Assembly: GCA_018398765.1 (NCBI GenBank)
Contig: JAHBMJ010000048.1
Location: 7,319-58,648, forward strand
Length of the DNA stretch: 51,330 bases
Origin: Chromera velia
Lineage: Eukaryota > Sar > Chromeraceae
Reading direction: 5' to 3'
The notes under the pieces are model-generated. The model had not been told where the DNA came from and did not search any database. It worked only from the letters and a program-made list of their open reading frames with translations. The position numbers were made by a program, and so were the translations under genes. Position 1 is the stretch's first letter. Every line of letters starts with the position of its first letter. Positions 24,363-36,199 of the stretch are shown piece after piece.

Positions 24363-24635
24363 CTAAATTGACATGCAACCAAGGCATGCCGGACCGCCAG
24401 GGCCGTCAGACCCTTTGTCAGACCTTCGATACAATCCAATGAGAAAATACGAGCTTCGTACCGCTGTGTGCCTCAGTCTCAATCTGACAAAAGTCCACTC
24501 GAGTGAATTGTCTTTTTTGAATTGTTTATCGAACCCCATCCAGCTTGATGGTCCAAGGGGGTGATTGAGCAAAACAAATTCAGGCACGAGTGCGCCCTTC
24601 CGGGAGCGAGCCTGCAGACCGCAACAATGCATCAC
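24363..24635 (-). CDS. possible terminal exon of an unrecognised protein
   Basis: A 90-codon open frame. After a TGCAG at about 24611 it reads ARSRKGALVPEFVLLNHPL and continues with ordinary-looking composition to a TAG. No family is recognised and no upstream exon was found with confidence. It may be chance. Confidence 0.2.
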   Translation of the reverse strand: MMHCCGLQARSRKGALVPEFVLLNHPLGPSSWMGFDKQFKKDNSLEWTFVRLRLRHTAVRSSYFLIGLYRRSDKGSDGPGGPACLGCMSI

Positions 24636-26147
24636 TCACCACGCAAACCGACTTCTTAAGTGCTTGAAGCCAGCCCGTCCCCCTTCCCTCCCCCCCGGGA
24701 TCTCTGGCTTTGTCTTTACTTTCTTTCTTTCTTTCTTTCTTCCTTTCTTTTTGTGCCTCCCTTTTTTCACAAAACTCTCTCTTGTCTTCATTTTTTTGAC
24801 ATCCATCAAGCCGCTGCAGCGTCAGCATACAGCCAGGCGAAGAGAAATAATTTGAATGTTTCCCTTCCTCCTCTCTCGAGAGACCGATCTCGACTCAACC
24901 TCCTCTTTGCTCTCTTCCTGCCAAATTGCTGCGCTACAACCAAGGCCAGAAGCCTGCCCAACCACCCACGGGCCCCTTAAGTGCATTCCACAGCGCCAAA
25001 AAGCGCCGTGTGTGCGTGCGGGGATCCTCCCTGTCCTCTCTGTCTGTGCACGTACGTACGAAGTCTTGTGACTCTCTTGAAAATCCGACCATCCCTCCTC
25101 CCTGCCGGGCTGCTTTTCTGCTTCCCCTGGAGTGTTCTGAGTCTGTCCTGGTCTGTCCGTCAGACAGACAGGAAGCAAAGTTTTCCTCAACTCTCGACTG
25201 ACCACTTCAATCGGTCTCGATGTTTCTCTTTTGTCCGCCTTTTTCTTTGTGATCATCCACTCTCAGTTCGTTCTCTTTTCTTTCCCCTGCGACCAAGCAG
25301 AAGCAGCCTTGAGAGAGAAAGTCCTTCTTTATTCTTGTGTTTCAGGCAGACGCAGGGGGGCCCTTTAAGTCGTCTCTCTGGCTTATGTCCCGACTTCTTC
25401 TTCTGTTTTTTTTGCCCTCCCTTCCCTTCTTTCACCTTCCTCCACGCAACTGCGACAGCTGCACACACACGCACCCATCTCTCTCTGGCTGGCGATACTC
25501 TCCTCTCCTGTTTTCTAGTTTCGTCTGCAGGGTTCTACTTACGTCTTTGCATGCCCTCGCCAGTGGGATGTACGTAGAAACAGACGAAATGTCAAGAAGT
25601 GGAAGGACACACGTAGAGGGAATCGATCGATTTTAATCAAGGATGAATACATATGACGGACATCCAGCTAGAGACAGTAGAGTGCAGAATTCTTTCGTTC
25701 CTTCTCTCGTTGTCACGTGAGCAGCCTAGTGTAGTGTGTAGCTGTGTTGCCCAGTGCTTCCTTATGCCCTCATGCACCCTGCTGCAGATTGCCCTGTCTG
25801 CCTGCTCCATTCAATTCATTGATTTTTCCGAACACCCCAAACCCGCCTTATTTGAGTGAGTGCGACCGGAAGCTAGAGCGTGACTGACTGAAGAGAATAA
25901 ATTAAGAACGAAAGAGAGAAGAAAACGAAACGAAGAAAGAAAGAGAAAAGGACGAAAGAGACAATAGAGAAGAAAGAAAAAGGGAGATTCAAGCAGAGGA
26001 CGAAGAAGGACGAGTACAAGTAGAAGCAGAAGAAAGAAATTAAATACAAATTGATCTGCATTCTTTCCAATGGAAAAAATCAATCCCGTCCTTCAATCCA
26101 TCCTTCCTTCCTTCCATTCGTCCCCTTTCTTCTGTCCTTTCAGTCAA
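24636..26147. other. region without a supported gene
   Basis: Pyrimidine-rich on the plus strand up to about 25500, then purine-rich around 25900-26040. Many short open frames occur in all registers with low-complexity content. I see no domain and no chain of phase-compatible exons. Confidence 0.5.
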
Positions 26148-27180
26148 TCACACCCGCGGAGAGGCGAGGCCCCCCTGAGAGGGCCCAGGAGATCCTGAAT
26201 TGACGAACGCAGGGCCCACCTGCGTCCGTGCATGGGTGCAATCAGAGGAAGGACGCTGGGATTTTCTTCTTGCAGATGGTTTTAGAAGACTCCCTCTCTC
26301 TGTTTGTGCGTGTGCACGTGTGTATTGAAAAGTGTGTCTGTCTGTTTGTGGGGCGGAGACCCTCGAAGATGATTGCAAGTGCCGGCGGTTTCTTCTGTTC
26401 CTGGTCTCTACAATGGACATTCAGCTAGTGAGCCTCTCAATTTCCTTTTGCTTGGGGGAGAAGGCACGCCTCCGCAGACTTCTCTTTCCCTGTTTTTCTT
26501 CCTCAAGTGTACTTGCTGCCTGATCGCAGGTGCTTCTTTGCCTTCGCCGCACTTTCAAAAGGGACTTTCTCGTTTTTCTGCATGGCTGCCGGTGTGTATA
26601 AGCTATCAGCTGAAACTTTGACCGAGTAATGGACTGACTGAGTAGCTGACTGACTAACTGACTAAGTGACTCACTGACTGACTGACTGACTGACTGACCA
26701 AAGAGAGAATCTCGGTCAAGTTTTCCACCCAGTGCTGTCTCTCTCCAGGCGACTGGGCCCGCAGCTGCCAAATCCTGCAACCACAAATTGAAGGGCACTT
26801 ACATGCACCTTCCCATCCTCTGACGAACGCAGTCACTTCGCTCCTCTCTAGACCCTACATGCAGACGCCAAAAAGACGTGCATGCACGCAAGCATTCAGA
26901 ATTCAGACTGCACGCAAAACGTCCGTATATCTGACCAGCCTAGACTCCAGTCGGCTCAGTTGATCCACCTTTACAGGTCGATGAGCTGCGCTGTCTACCC
27001 GTGAAAACGGGTCCTCAAAATACAGGAAGTGTCTCCTTTGTCCTTCAACTAAAAACAGGCAAGGAACAGGCTTGCTTGCACAAGAGGAAAGTGTTATGAA
27101 TTGTAGATTCATTTGTGCACCTCCAGCCACCCCCGCCCCCTCAGGCTTTCACGCACACACACGCACACACACACACACAT

Positions 27181-27212
<32 letters not shown>

Positions 27213-27381
27213 GTTCACTGACTCACGCACTCACTTCTCTTGTGTTTTCTGTCCACTCAGACCGTCTTCCCGAGAGAGCAGGAAGAACAAGAGAGCGTCC
27301 TTCGGGTCACCCCACACACGAGTCACCTGAGAGGAATAAAACAAATTATCAAGAGGTGGACAAGAGAGCACCGAAGAAAAA

Positions 27382-27413
<32 letters not shown>

Positions 27414-29121
27414 ATAATGCAACAAAAAAACTTGATTGCAAAATCATCTCCCATCCGAACAAATCGAAAAAGCTTTTCCCACTGTGAAAACGCCCCGTCA
27501 AAGATCCACGCGCGAGCATTCGACATGAAGCAGATGTCATCATTGGCTGTCACTCTCAGGAGCAACCTCTCACCCACAGACCCACGCACTCACTCGCGTA
27601 CTCACCTGATCGAGTGGGATGCCGGGGGCTCCACTGGCCTCTCCCCCTTCCGTGCCCTCCGAGTCGTGTCTGGACGCAGGGGAAGGCTCGTCGGAGTAGG
27701 CTCTGTTGAACTCCTGAGATAGCTCTCTCTGCTTTTCCGCAAACCGAGCTCTCTCGGCGTCCACCTTGGACTTCACCCAGCGCAAAGCAGACAGGTCTTG
27801 CGAAATGAAAAAGTAACGACGATGCCATCCCCCCCCTGCAGATAAATGCATGACGGTATTGATTCGTGGGACTGAACAAACAACCCTACGGAGGCAGAAG
27901 CACGGAGGGCAGAGGAGAGAGGTGAAGAGAGATGAGCGGGGGAGGTAGAGCTGCAAGAAAAAGCGGTAGACCAGCAACCATCCTCTGGTGAGAAAACGAA
28001 ACTGCGACTCTGGATGTCAAATTTTCTCCTCACATCCTTTCATCTCCCAACACAGCCACACAGAAATAAACAAACAAACAAAGAAACAAACAAACAAACA
28101 AAATGGGCCTACAGGGTATAATACTCCCAATTGAGCTGTCGCCCTTGCGTGGTCGGGGTTTCTCCAAGAGCCCTGATGTTTCACACACACACACACACAC
28201 CCATACATGTTTATTATGTTCCAAAAATATCATTGCCTTAGGCTCCAACCGTTCCATTATCTGGGAGACGATGACGAGCTTTCGGACAGACATTCCGTCC
28301 TTCGTCTTCGAGGCCTTAACAGCAATTCTATGTGGAGTCTCACAGAAGAAAGAAAGATAAGGTATCCATGCACAGAGAGGCTTGACACTCTCGATTGCCC
28401 AGAGTCAATGAAATCATCCGAAGAGCTTGCTCGTTTCGCTTTTCAGCTTTGCAGGCAGAGGACCAGATCGATCGGTACTTTGCATCATCAATTCTGGCCA
28501 TCTTCATTCACTCATCCATTCATTCATTCATTCTTTCTTTCTTTTTTTGTTTCTTTCTTTCTTTCTTCCTTCCTTCCTTCCTTCCTTCGATTCATTCAAT
28601 ATTTTGATTTGCTCTCTTTGTTTTAATCGAAAGTCGTATCTGGTGCTCGGTCTGGTTACGATCCCCGAAGAAAGTAAGTAAGGGAGGAAGGAAGGGAGGA
28701 GGGAAGGAAGGACGGTGGACCTTTGAGCTTGGACGCGATGTCAGCAGCCCTGCGGCGTTTCGCTTCCTTCGCCCCTGTCGGTGCCTGGAGAGCCTGCAGT
28801 CATAAGTGAGTGAGTGAGGGAAAGAAAACCGGGAAGGTATGCAAGCAGAGTCAAAACACATGGCGATGCTGCATGCCAATCAGGACACATACAGAGAAAA
28901 GGGGGGCACCGACAAACTGTCATTCTGACCTTCTGACTTACTGACTGACTGACCATGATTCCTGTCTGGAGTCCCTCAAAGCCCCCGAGAGGCTTCAACA
29001 TGGCGCGCCGGCCTGTAGGCAGTGACAGGGACAGAGGAAAGAGAAGCCGGGACGTATACGCAGGATGCTTTACGAACCGTCTTTTCACACATACACCCAC
29101 ACACACACACGCGCGCGCGCG

Positions 29122-29164
<43 letters not shown>

Positions 29165-30505
29165 TGACCCTTGGAAGGCGACTCCCCAGTGTCAGACGAA
29201 TCTGCCCCTTCCCCCAGAGAGTCCTGTTGTGACCAGGTGGTCTTCCACTCTCCCTGGAGAGGCTCGACAGGTTTGGCAGTGGTGGAGGGCGGAGAGCCGT
29301 CCGGGAAGAACTGTCTGTCTTTCTTGGGGCTCTTGGCCTTGCTGGCAGGGGCGCTGCTGGCGCTGCTGCCGGAGAGTTCATTGTCGTCCTCGATGCGGTC
29401 CCCGTTCTCGTCGTACCTCTGCGATCGTGGAGGCAGTCAAACGATGCGTGCGACATTGCGACCGAAAGACAGACGCATAGAATAGGAACTGAAACAGAAA
29501 CAAAAACGCCGAAGCCAATAAGGTATTTGGATAAAAAGCGGCAAGAAGGAAAGAGACAGGTGAACAGGGGGTAAGGGTAGCGGAATGCAATGAGGCAGGA
29601 GATAGATCGGTAAGTAAATGGGTCGACAGGTAGATCGATGAATACAGCCAGACAACGTGAAGGAGAAGGAGAAGAAAAAAAAAAAAGAAAAAAAGATCAC
29701 AACAAAGGAAAAGAAGAGACGGGACTGGGAAACGACAGAGGCACTCCCGGGGAGGTCGAATCAGGACAGAAACGCAGTGTCCAAAACTGACAGCTTTCTT
29801 CTTTGTGTAGGCGAATTCCTTTGCTGAGCTGTCCTCTCCTATCGCAGGCATTCGTGATCCTCGTTGCTGTTGTCTGCTCCTTGCTCCTTCTGCACTCCTG
29901 TACGATGTGGGTGAGGGTGATCTCTCTTTTGTCGGTGCACTCTCGGCCACACTTTGGGGCGTGGTGGTCGACAGAGAGCTCTTTTGAGACCACCTTCGCC
30001 CCCACTTGTCTGTCCTTGAGGAGCCTCCTTCCTTATCTTTAGAACCATAAGGAGACTTGTCATTCTTTAACCTTCTTTTACCGATTGGTAGAGCCAGGTC
30101 TACCGGTCTCTCTACGTCTGTACCCTCAGATTCGCTGCTCCTTTCCAGGTCAGACATCCCATAGACCCCAGGATCGTGTGCTATGAGGGCCAAGTCCGCT
30201 GGGAGCATTCTCTTCCCGCCGCCTCCTGGGGCCTTTCTGTCTGTGCAATTGCAGGACATCAAAAGATCCCCCAGGTTGTATGCAAAGCTGCACAGAGGGA
30301 GAGGGAGAGGGAGCAGGGGAGAAGTGAGGGAGAAGCATACACAGTGGCATTCGGAGACAGTCTGTCTGAAGATGCAGATGACTACTCACTCTTGGATGTG
30401 CTCCAGAAGGGAGGGTCCCTCTTCGTCTACATCGTCGAAGCCTGTAGTGTCCCCTCCCTTGGCTCCTTTTCCCCTTGGGGGGGATCTCTTCTGCCTCCTG
30501 CTCAT
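26148..30505 (-). CDS. PH-domain protein, nine exons
   Basis: Exons: 30505-30390, 30236-29792, 29418-29169, 29012-28954, 28793-28721, 27835-27606, 27326-27235, 26774-26699, 26219-26148. Every junction agrees in phase and the sum is exactly 471 codons including TGA. It begins MSRRQKRSPPRGKGAKGG. Residues 1-290 are polar, Ser/Lys/Glu-rich and probably disordered. A pleckstrin-homology domain occupies about 312-448: GGWHRRYFFISQDLSALRW (first strands), a polar insertion with a helix (DAERARFAEKQREL), then DALLFFLLSRE, KIWQLRAQSPGERQHWVENL with the conserved Trp of the C-terminal helix. PH domains bind phosphoinositides or proteins; the partner cannot be told here. The short C-terminus ends ASPRV. 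Five donors begin GTC. The domain call rests on pattern alone, but the end helix is characteristic. Confidence 0.8.
26637..26698. repeat. (GTCA)n repeat starting at a PH-gene splice donor
   Basis: On the minus strand the intron after the exon ending at 26699 starts GTCAGTCAGTCAGTCAGTC and continues in the same tetranucleotide for about 60 bases. Confidence 0.85.
29093..29160. repeat. (CA)n/(CG)n microsatellite
   Basis: CA repeat interrupted by a GCGCGCGCGC patch, directly 3' of the donor at 29168 in the PH-domain gene intron. Confidence 0.9.
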
Positions 30506-31316
30506 CGACCCTCACTGTCACTCGACTCAATCGCTCCTTCAGTCTTGTCGCATTTTCGAGACGAGCTTCGAACGGCCGGAAACGCAGCAAGGGGTGTTCC
30601 GGTTATCCACACCGCACTTTGAGGAAGACCGGGGAAGGAACTGCACTTTTGTTGCTCCTGTATGCACTTGTGTCACTCTTCTTCGGATCTAATCGAGATC
30701 AGCATGACTGCATCGTAGAAAAGAAGTCGATCTGCATGCGATTTCTCCATTGCATGCATGATTTGCAATTAAGAAGACTGCATGCATGCGTGCTCGGAGG
30801 GCAGTCCCGCTCCATGCACTTTAAGGGCCCCAGAAATATTTTTTCGCGCGGCTCATTTCATGCATGATCGAGCGGATCGATCGACCAATTTGATCGTGAA
30901 TTAATGCACCGCGATAGTCGAGGAACTCACCTTTTTGAGGGTGTATCGCTCAATCGGGCCCACCATCGAGCGCCGGGCCCGCTGCAGAAGGTGCCTGCCG
31001 TATATATATGGTTGCCGGGGTCTTTTCTTAGTGCAACACAAACGTGCATGCATCATTGAGTGCATGGCATCAACTTCGATCCACTAAAGACGTGATTAAG
31101 CAGGTGAATTGGTGCAGACTCTGCAGAGTGGAGCATGCACGTCTTTTGTCCATACCACACTGTCGCATTTGTCCACGCCTAGAGGCATAAGCAGTAAAAC
31201 ATACAAAAGTCTTGTGAGCAGTACGATTTTCTGCAAAGATCCTTCAAGACAACAGTCATACACCTGTTGCTTGAAAACCGCGGCGCCAGCTGACTCTCCG
31301 ACTTCCTCCCCTACAG
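30506..31316. promoter_or_regulatory. divergent region between PH-domain and small membrane protein genes
   Basis: About 800 bp between oppositely oriented genes. It contains TGCATGCATG clusters (30752-30790), a TATATATATGG stretch at 31001-31011 and CGATCGATCGA near 30873. A 5' exon of the plus-strand gene probably lies here, because its first recognised exon starts at an acceptor, but I could not identify that exon. Confidence 0.4.
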
Positions 31317-31962
31317 AATGGTCCGTCTACCACACTCTTAGACTACGCAATGAAGCACGGGAGGACAGTGAAGCCGGTCAAGTACCACAAGGGGGGCGAG
31401 GTGCACTGGAGTGGTGCTTTTCTCATTGCTTTCACGCTAGGAGGAATCGTCGCAGCATTGCACTCCATCTTCCACGTTCCAGAGAAGGGAGGACAGGCGT
31501 TGGCCTCAGTGAAGGGCTTCAGCGAAGATGCCGTCAGGGAGGTAGTGGACCACCAACCGGACCTCTTTGCGGAGGACGAAGGTACGTGTGCATTCGTACA
31601 TAAGACCTGTATGCAACACATGTGCAACACAGGGCCAAAAAGAAGCAACGATTGCTTTCCCCACCTTTGTGCATCTTTCTGCAGAGCAAGCAGCGCCACG
31701 TCGGCGTCTGGAGCTGACGTTTAACATTGAGCAGATCAAGGCCGTGCTGAAAGAAGACATCCAGGGGTTGTCTTCCGTCCAGCAGTTTTTGTTCGATCCA
31801 AGGGCGTTTGAGGTCACCCCCGACATCACCCCAGCAGACCAAACGGCTGATTCGTTTTACTTCTTCTTCTGTTTCTGTTTTGTCGTCGGGGGTATCGGTC
31901 TGTTCATTTACCTCTGCACAGTGCGGGACTACGACTCTGTGGTTTGCATCGAGCACGATTAA
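31317..31962 (+). CDS. small two-pass membrane protein, unrecognised
   Basis: Exons 31317-31581 and 31685-31962 join in phase (GAC GAA G plus AG). The first exon follows a CTCCCCTACAG acceptor and is open from its first codon (NGPSTTLLDYAMKHGR), so an upstream exon is likely. If ATG 31350 is the start the protein has 169 residues. TM1 is at GAFLIAFTLGGIVAALHSIF. A hydrophilic loop with a basic PRRR patch follows, then TM2 at FYFFFCFCFVVGGIGLFIYL near the C-terminus, ending CIEHD. No family is recognised. Size and layout resemble accessory subunits of mitochondrial membrane complexes, but that is a guess. Confidence 0.65.
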
Positions 31963-34900
31963 CTGTCAGAGCAAACTTTTGGAAGTGTAACAACAGAAGT
32001 AGTACGTCAGTGGACATCCCCAGATGTCTCGCCTCGGATTCTCAACACCAGGGGGCCAGGTTTTGTACCACGGGCTATCACGAACCTCTTTGTACCCATA
32101 TGAATTTTGTTTAGAGAGATCTCTTGGCGACTTAATTCCGTTTCTAGAATTCGCCTTGGGATTCCGCCGTTTGGTTTGAAATCCTTTGATGAACCTGCTT
32201 AAAGTCTCCACTGTTAATTTGACAACGCAGAAACAGACACAATAACATACTAGAAGGCCAAACCGGCCTTGGTGTCCTTTCTGCCCACCTGACACGTCCT
32301 TCTTCGCCGCCCAATTTCTCCCCGTTCCGCTCTTCCCGCCCCGTGCTTGCACGTTCTCCTCCTGTTTTTCTCTCTTGCTTTCTCTTCCCGACTCTTTCCC
32401 CCCTTTGTCGTCTTTTTGTCCATATACCGTCTCCACTTCCTTTTGTACATGCACGTCCCTCAGTCTGCACAAACGGACGCACACGAGAGAGGACATTAAT
32501 TGTGTCCGACAAAATAATGGAGGCAGAAGGCCACGTCGGCCAGGAGAATGGACGAAAGGCAGCTAGGGGGACAGAGAGCCTGAGACACAGAGACAAACAG
32601 AAAGACTGGCAAACAAAGATGCAAGCAGGAACCTAGGCAGGAACAGACAACAAAAAAAACGTAGGGCGTCAAACGGTCGGACATACAGACAGACAGATAG
32701 ACAGACAAATCGACAGACAGGCAGGCATGCATGGAACATGCAGGCGGACAAACAGATAGACCGAGACAGTTTAACCGAAAGGCAAAAACAAAATCACCCA
32801 CCATGCAAAGAGATAGACATGCTAAGATGCGTAGGTTTGATATCCTATATAGCTGCTATGATATATGCAATTACGATATATGTTTTTGGCAGTAATTAAA
32901 AAATTAAGTTCGGTTGCACGGGGCTGTCCACAACTGGCCGGTCCGGCCCTCGACTTTAAAAGTTTAAATTATTTTTCTAGTTATTTTTGGTATTGGGGCG
33001 GCCAGGAGGCCAGCCAGGAGGCCAATTCTCAGACAAAAATCTTAGACATATATTTTAGTAAACTTTGAATTCTTTAAGTTTTTTCGAATACCGGGTTTAA
33101 TACCCATTTTTTTAAATTTTTTACAATTTATAAGTGTTAATTCAGCTTGCCAAAGTTGCCCCTAGCAGCTTACATAAACCGAGTGAAGGGTTTTAAATCA
33201 TCATTAAGAGGCTGAGCCGCGTGAATTGGAGCCTAGATTGGAGTCATATAGTAAAATAATACATATATATATAAAATCTAAAAACTCCTAGAACAATCAG
33301 CAATATAATCAATAAAATACCATAAAACATTTATAAAAAAATCGAATCTTTAATCGGTGAAACAGTAAGCTATTTTCTAAACTATATATCATTAAAGTTT
33401 TAATGATTGAACAATATCATTCTTTAAATTCTTGTTTAACTGTTTGAAGTCAGTATTAATTGAACTAGCAGCCATATAGATACTAGATAGTAGTACCATA
33501 AAAGTTACGGTCAAACGCTTTTAACGTATCTGCAACTACTAACAGTAGGTCTGCAGACAGAAAAAACGGCGTTTAAAACGCACGAATTCGGACACACTGC
33601 CGACTAACTTGACTCAATTGTTGACGGGTAAGATGCGAAAAACTCGGAAAAGACTAAGTCGACTTTGATCGACCGACCAAAGCCAGGAAGGACACACAGA
33701 GAAACCAGAAGGATTTCATTGATCATCACTGGCAGCGTAAGGACACACTCCAAGCCTGTAAAAGAAACCAGCCATACACGCAGCTGCGGATCGATCCATA
33801 ATCGACCGACGCAACTTGAAACAATCATCATTCGCAGCGTCAAGATGCATAGAGCGCGGCTGTCAGCGTCTGACGTCTGCAGTACGTGACTCTCTGCACA
33901 CCAAACCAACTAATGTCATGAAGTGGTTGCACACTCAAGTCCCCATACGATGCATGCTTGCTCGAGACTCGAGGCTGCGTTTCTTTCCTTCACGAACGTA
34001 CACGTGCATGCACAGACTTGTCAGAAAGGAACACAGAAAGAGACCCAGTGACGGGCAACAGAAAAACAAATCGCAGAGCGGGGCAACGACGTCCATGCAG
34101 TTGCCGAGCTCGCTTCTTCTTTCCTTTGCCCATGCATCTACTGAAGAACCGCAACAGTCACGCACACATTCAGAAACACAGAGAGAGCCAAACAACCAGC
34201 CCCCCTTATCCTTCTTCCTCAGGTTCTTTCTGCATGTCCATCAGTCAGTGAATCAACTCATCATCTTCCCCCTTTGGATCGTCCGAGCACATCGCTGCAG
34301 TACGAGACAAAACAAAAGAAAAAGAAGCGGTCCGAGTCATCAGTCAGTCAGTCAGTTCACGAGAGAGACTCACTGATCGAAGGGCAGTTCCTTTCAGCCA
34401 GCCAGTGTCTCTCTCTCTCTCTCTCTTTTTGGGTTCTCTCTCTCTCTCTCTTTTTGTATTCTCTGTGTCTGTCTTTCCAGGACCGATCGATAAAGGATGC
34501 GTATGCACCGACGTGCACGGGAGGGGATGTGAGCCTCTCTTTTTTCTTTCTTTCCACAATGCAGGCCATACACTTGAACCTCTCGACAAAAAGGATGCGC
34601 GTGCTCTCTCTTCCTCAACCACATCAATCGGCGAAGGCTTCTTTCTTTCTTTCTTTCTTTCTATTGTTACATTTCGTGTGTCGTCAGAGATGTGCTAACC
34701 GAACACTCAAACAAACACACGGACGCATTCCCTTCCTGCCAAGACTTTTGAGCTTTCTTCGCTCGATTGGGAGGACACTTTTCGTCCCTTTCTTGAGCTT
34801 GCATCAGAATCCGTTCAAGTCACCATTTCGATTTCTCTTCCTTTTGTCTTCCCATTTTCGTCAACTGTGACATTTGCTATGTCATTTCTTCTCTCTTAAT

Positions 34901-35100
34901 TCATGTTCATTTTTACTCGGTTGTCTTTGGTTGGTACTCGCGTCAGAACTTGAAGAATAAAAAAGTAAGAAAGAAACTCATTGGGGCGACTCCCTACAGA
35001 AAAAGGACAAACAACAACCAGACAAAACGAAAGCAATCTATTCTTTCAACCGAAAAACAACAACAGCGCTACGCTCTCCCTCTTCTTGTTCGTGTCCAGC
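31963..35100. other. repeat-rich stretch without a supported gene
   Basis: 32640-32765 is a CAGA/GACA tract. 32820-33600 is an AT-rich island, detailed separately. 33600-34330 has ordinary composition but only short ORFs with no domains. 34408-34455 is a CT repeat, and 34639-34661 a TTTC repeat. 34870-35100 is the 3' flank of the Gly/Tyr-rich protein gene. Confidence 0.5.
32820..33600. mobile_element. AT-rich island, probable transposable-element remnant
   Basis: Sharp change to AT-rich sequence with no ORFs. It contains GGCCAGGAGGCCAGCC and AGGAGGCCAATT at about 33000-33030; the latter is also found at 10211-10222 on the edge of the inverted-terminus element, and CACCTCCTGGCCTCC occurs in the 45.2-46.1 kb island. 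The shared motif suggests one repeat family. Ends not determined. Confidence 0.4.
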
Positions 35101-36199
35101 TTAACCGTAGAAGATGGGGCGGCGGTAGCGGCCTCCGGCAATTCCGTACACGCCTCTGGGGCCCCGGCCGTAGGCGTACCCGGCGAATCCTCTGGGCCCG
35201 CGGATGTAGCCGTAGCGGCCCCGGCCGTAGCCGTAGCGGTAGCCGTAGAGGCGGCGGTGGTGGGCACTGTCTGCGTCATGGGCGCCTGTTGGGGCAGGGG
35301 GCTGGTTGTGTGTGGCAGTAGAGTCAGCAGGCGCGTGTGCTGCATGCAGAGGACGGGGGAGTAAGAGCGGGAGAGAGAGAGAAATTGATCATGATGTCGG
35401 AGATACAAGCAGAGGAATAAAGCAATACATCTGAACAACTTTCGAAGAGAAAAAAATGAAAGGGAATCATGCCGTGGTATGATCCTCTCACATTGACACA
35501 ACGGTGTCCAGAAGCAGACGGAAGGAAAAGCTGGAAGGTCAGACTGAAGACTTCCAAGGTGGGGAGGACAGCGGTCGAGTCGAAGGGGACAAAAGAGACC
35601 GGTAGGATGCATGACAAACAACAGAGACAAGCATGCAGTCACTGACCCTCAGCCTCGTGCTTGGCCTCCTCCCCTTCCCCTGTTTCCATCTCAGAGACGT
35701 CAACGACCTCCCAGACGACAACGGGGACGAGGAACTTTCCGTTGCCGAGGGGCATGGGGGACGCGAAGGCCTGAAGAGAAAGGAAGGGACAAAGCATGCA
35801 GGACATGTGTCTGTAGGTTCTTTTTAACCCTGCAAAACGGTGAAGGACCATTGAAGGGGCAGAGAGGAGACGGCCTCGAGAGATAAAAGAGAAGAGAAGG
35901 CAGGGGACCTGAATGGCTTTTGTGCGTCTCTTCCTTGGTGTGCTGACCTCTGAAGCTTCAGGGTCGACCTCCATGAAGTCGATGTCCATCTCTTCTGGCT
36001 GTTCGGCGGACGCGGAGTCAGCAGGAGAATGGGGAGACGTCTGAGGAGACACCGGGGTGGCAGTGTGGGCCTGCTGCTGTTGGGCTGGTTGGGCCGGCTG
36101 GTTGTGCAGCAGAGGGGCCTGTGCCTCGGGAGCCGCGAGGGATGGCTGGCAGAAAGCCAGCAGAAGGACTGAAGCGACCGTGCAAAGCTTTGTGCTCAT
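35101..36199 (-). CDS. secreted protein with Gly/Tyr/Arg-rich tail
   Basis: Exons 36199-35909, 35770-35647 and 35339-35101 join in phase; 218 codons including TAA. Residues 1-22 are a signal peptide: STKLCTVASVLLLAFC with a small-residue cleavage region before AAPEAQAP. A Gln/Pro/Ser/Thr-rich segment and an acidic patch (PEEMDIDFMEVD) follow, then a basic PRKRRTK stretch that could be a processing site. Exon 2 gives FASPMPLGNGKFLVPVVVW. The last exon turns into a tail of Tyr-Gly and Arg-Gly units (YGYRYGYGRGRYGY, RGPRG twice), ending PIFYG, with 11 Tyr in about 49 residues. The phase forces this frame; the other open frame there is Ala/Thr/Pro-rich. Tyr-rich secreted proteins can form walls through dityrosine links, as in coccidian oocyst walls; that is only analogy. 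Confidence 0.75.

Noticed and set aside
33604-33909. Hydrophobic 101-codon minus ORF
   Set aside because: No splice partners or family features; the plus strand is equally open. Kept only as unresolved intergenic sequence.
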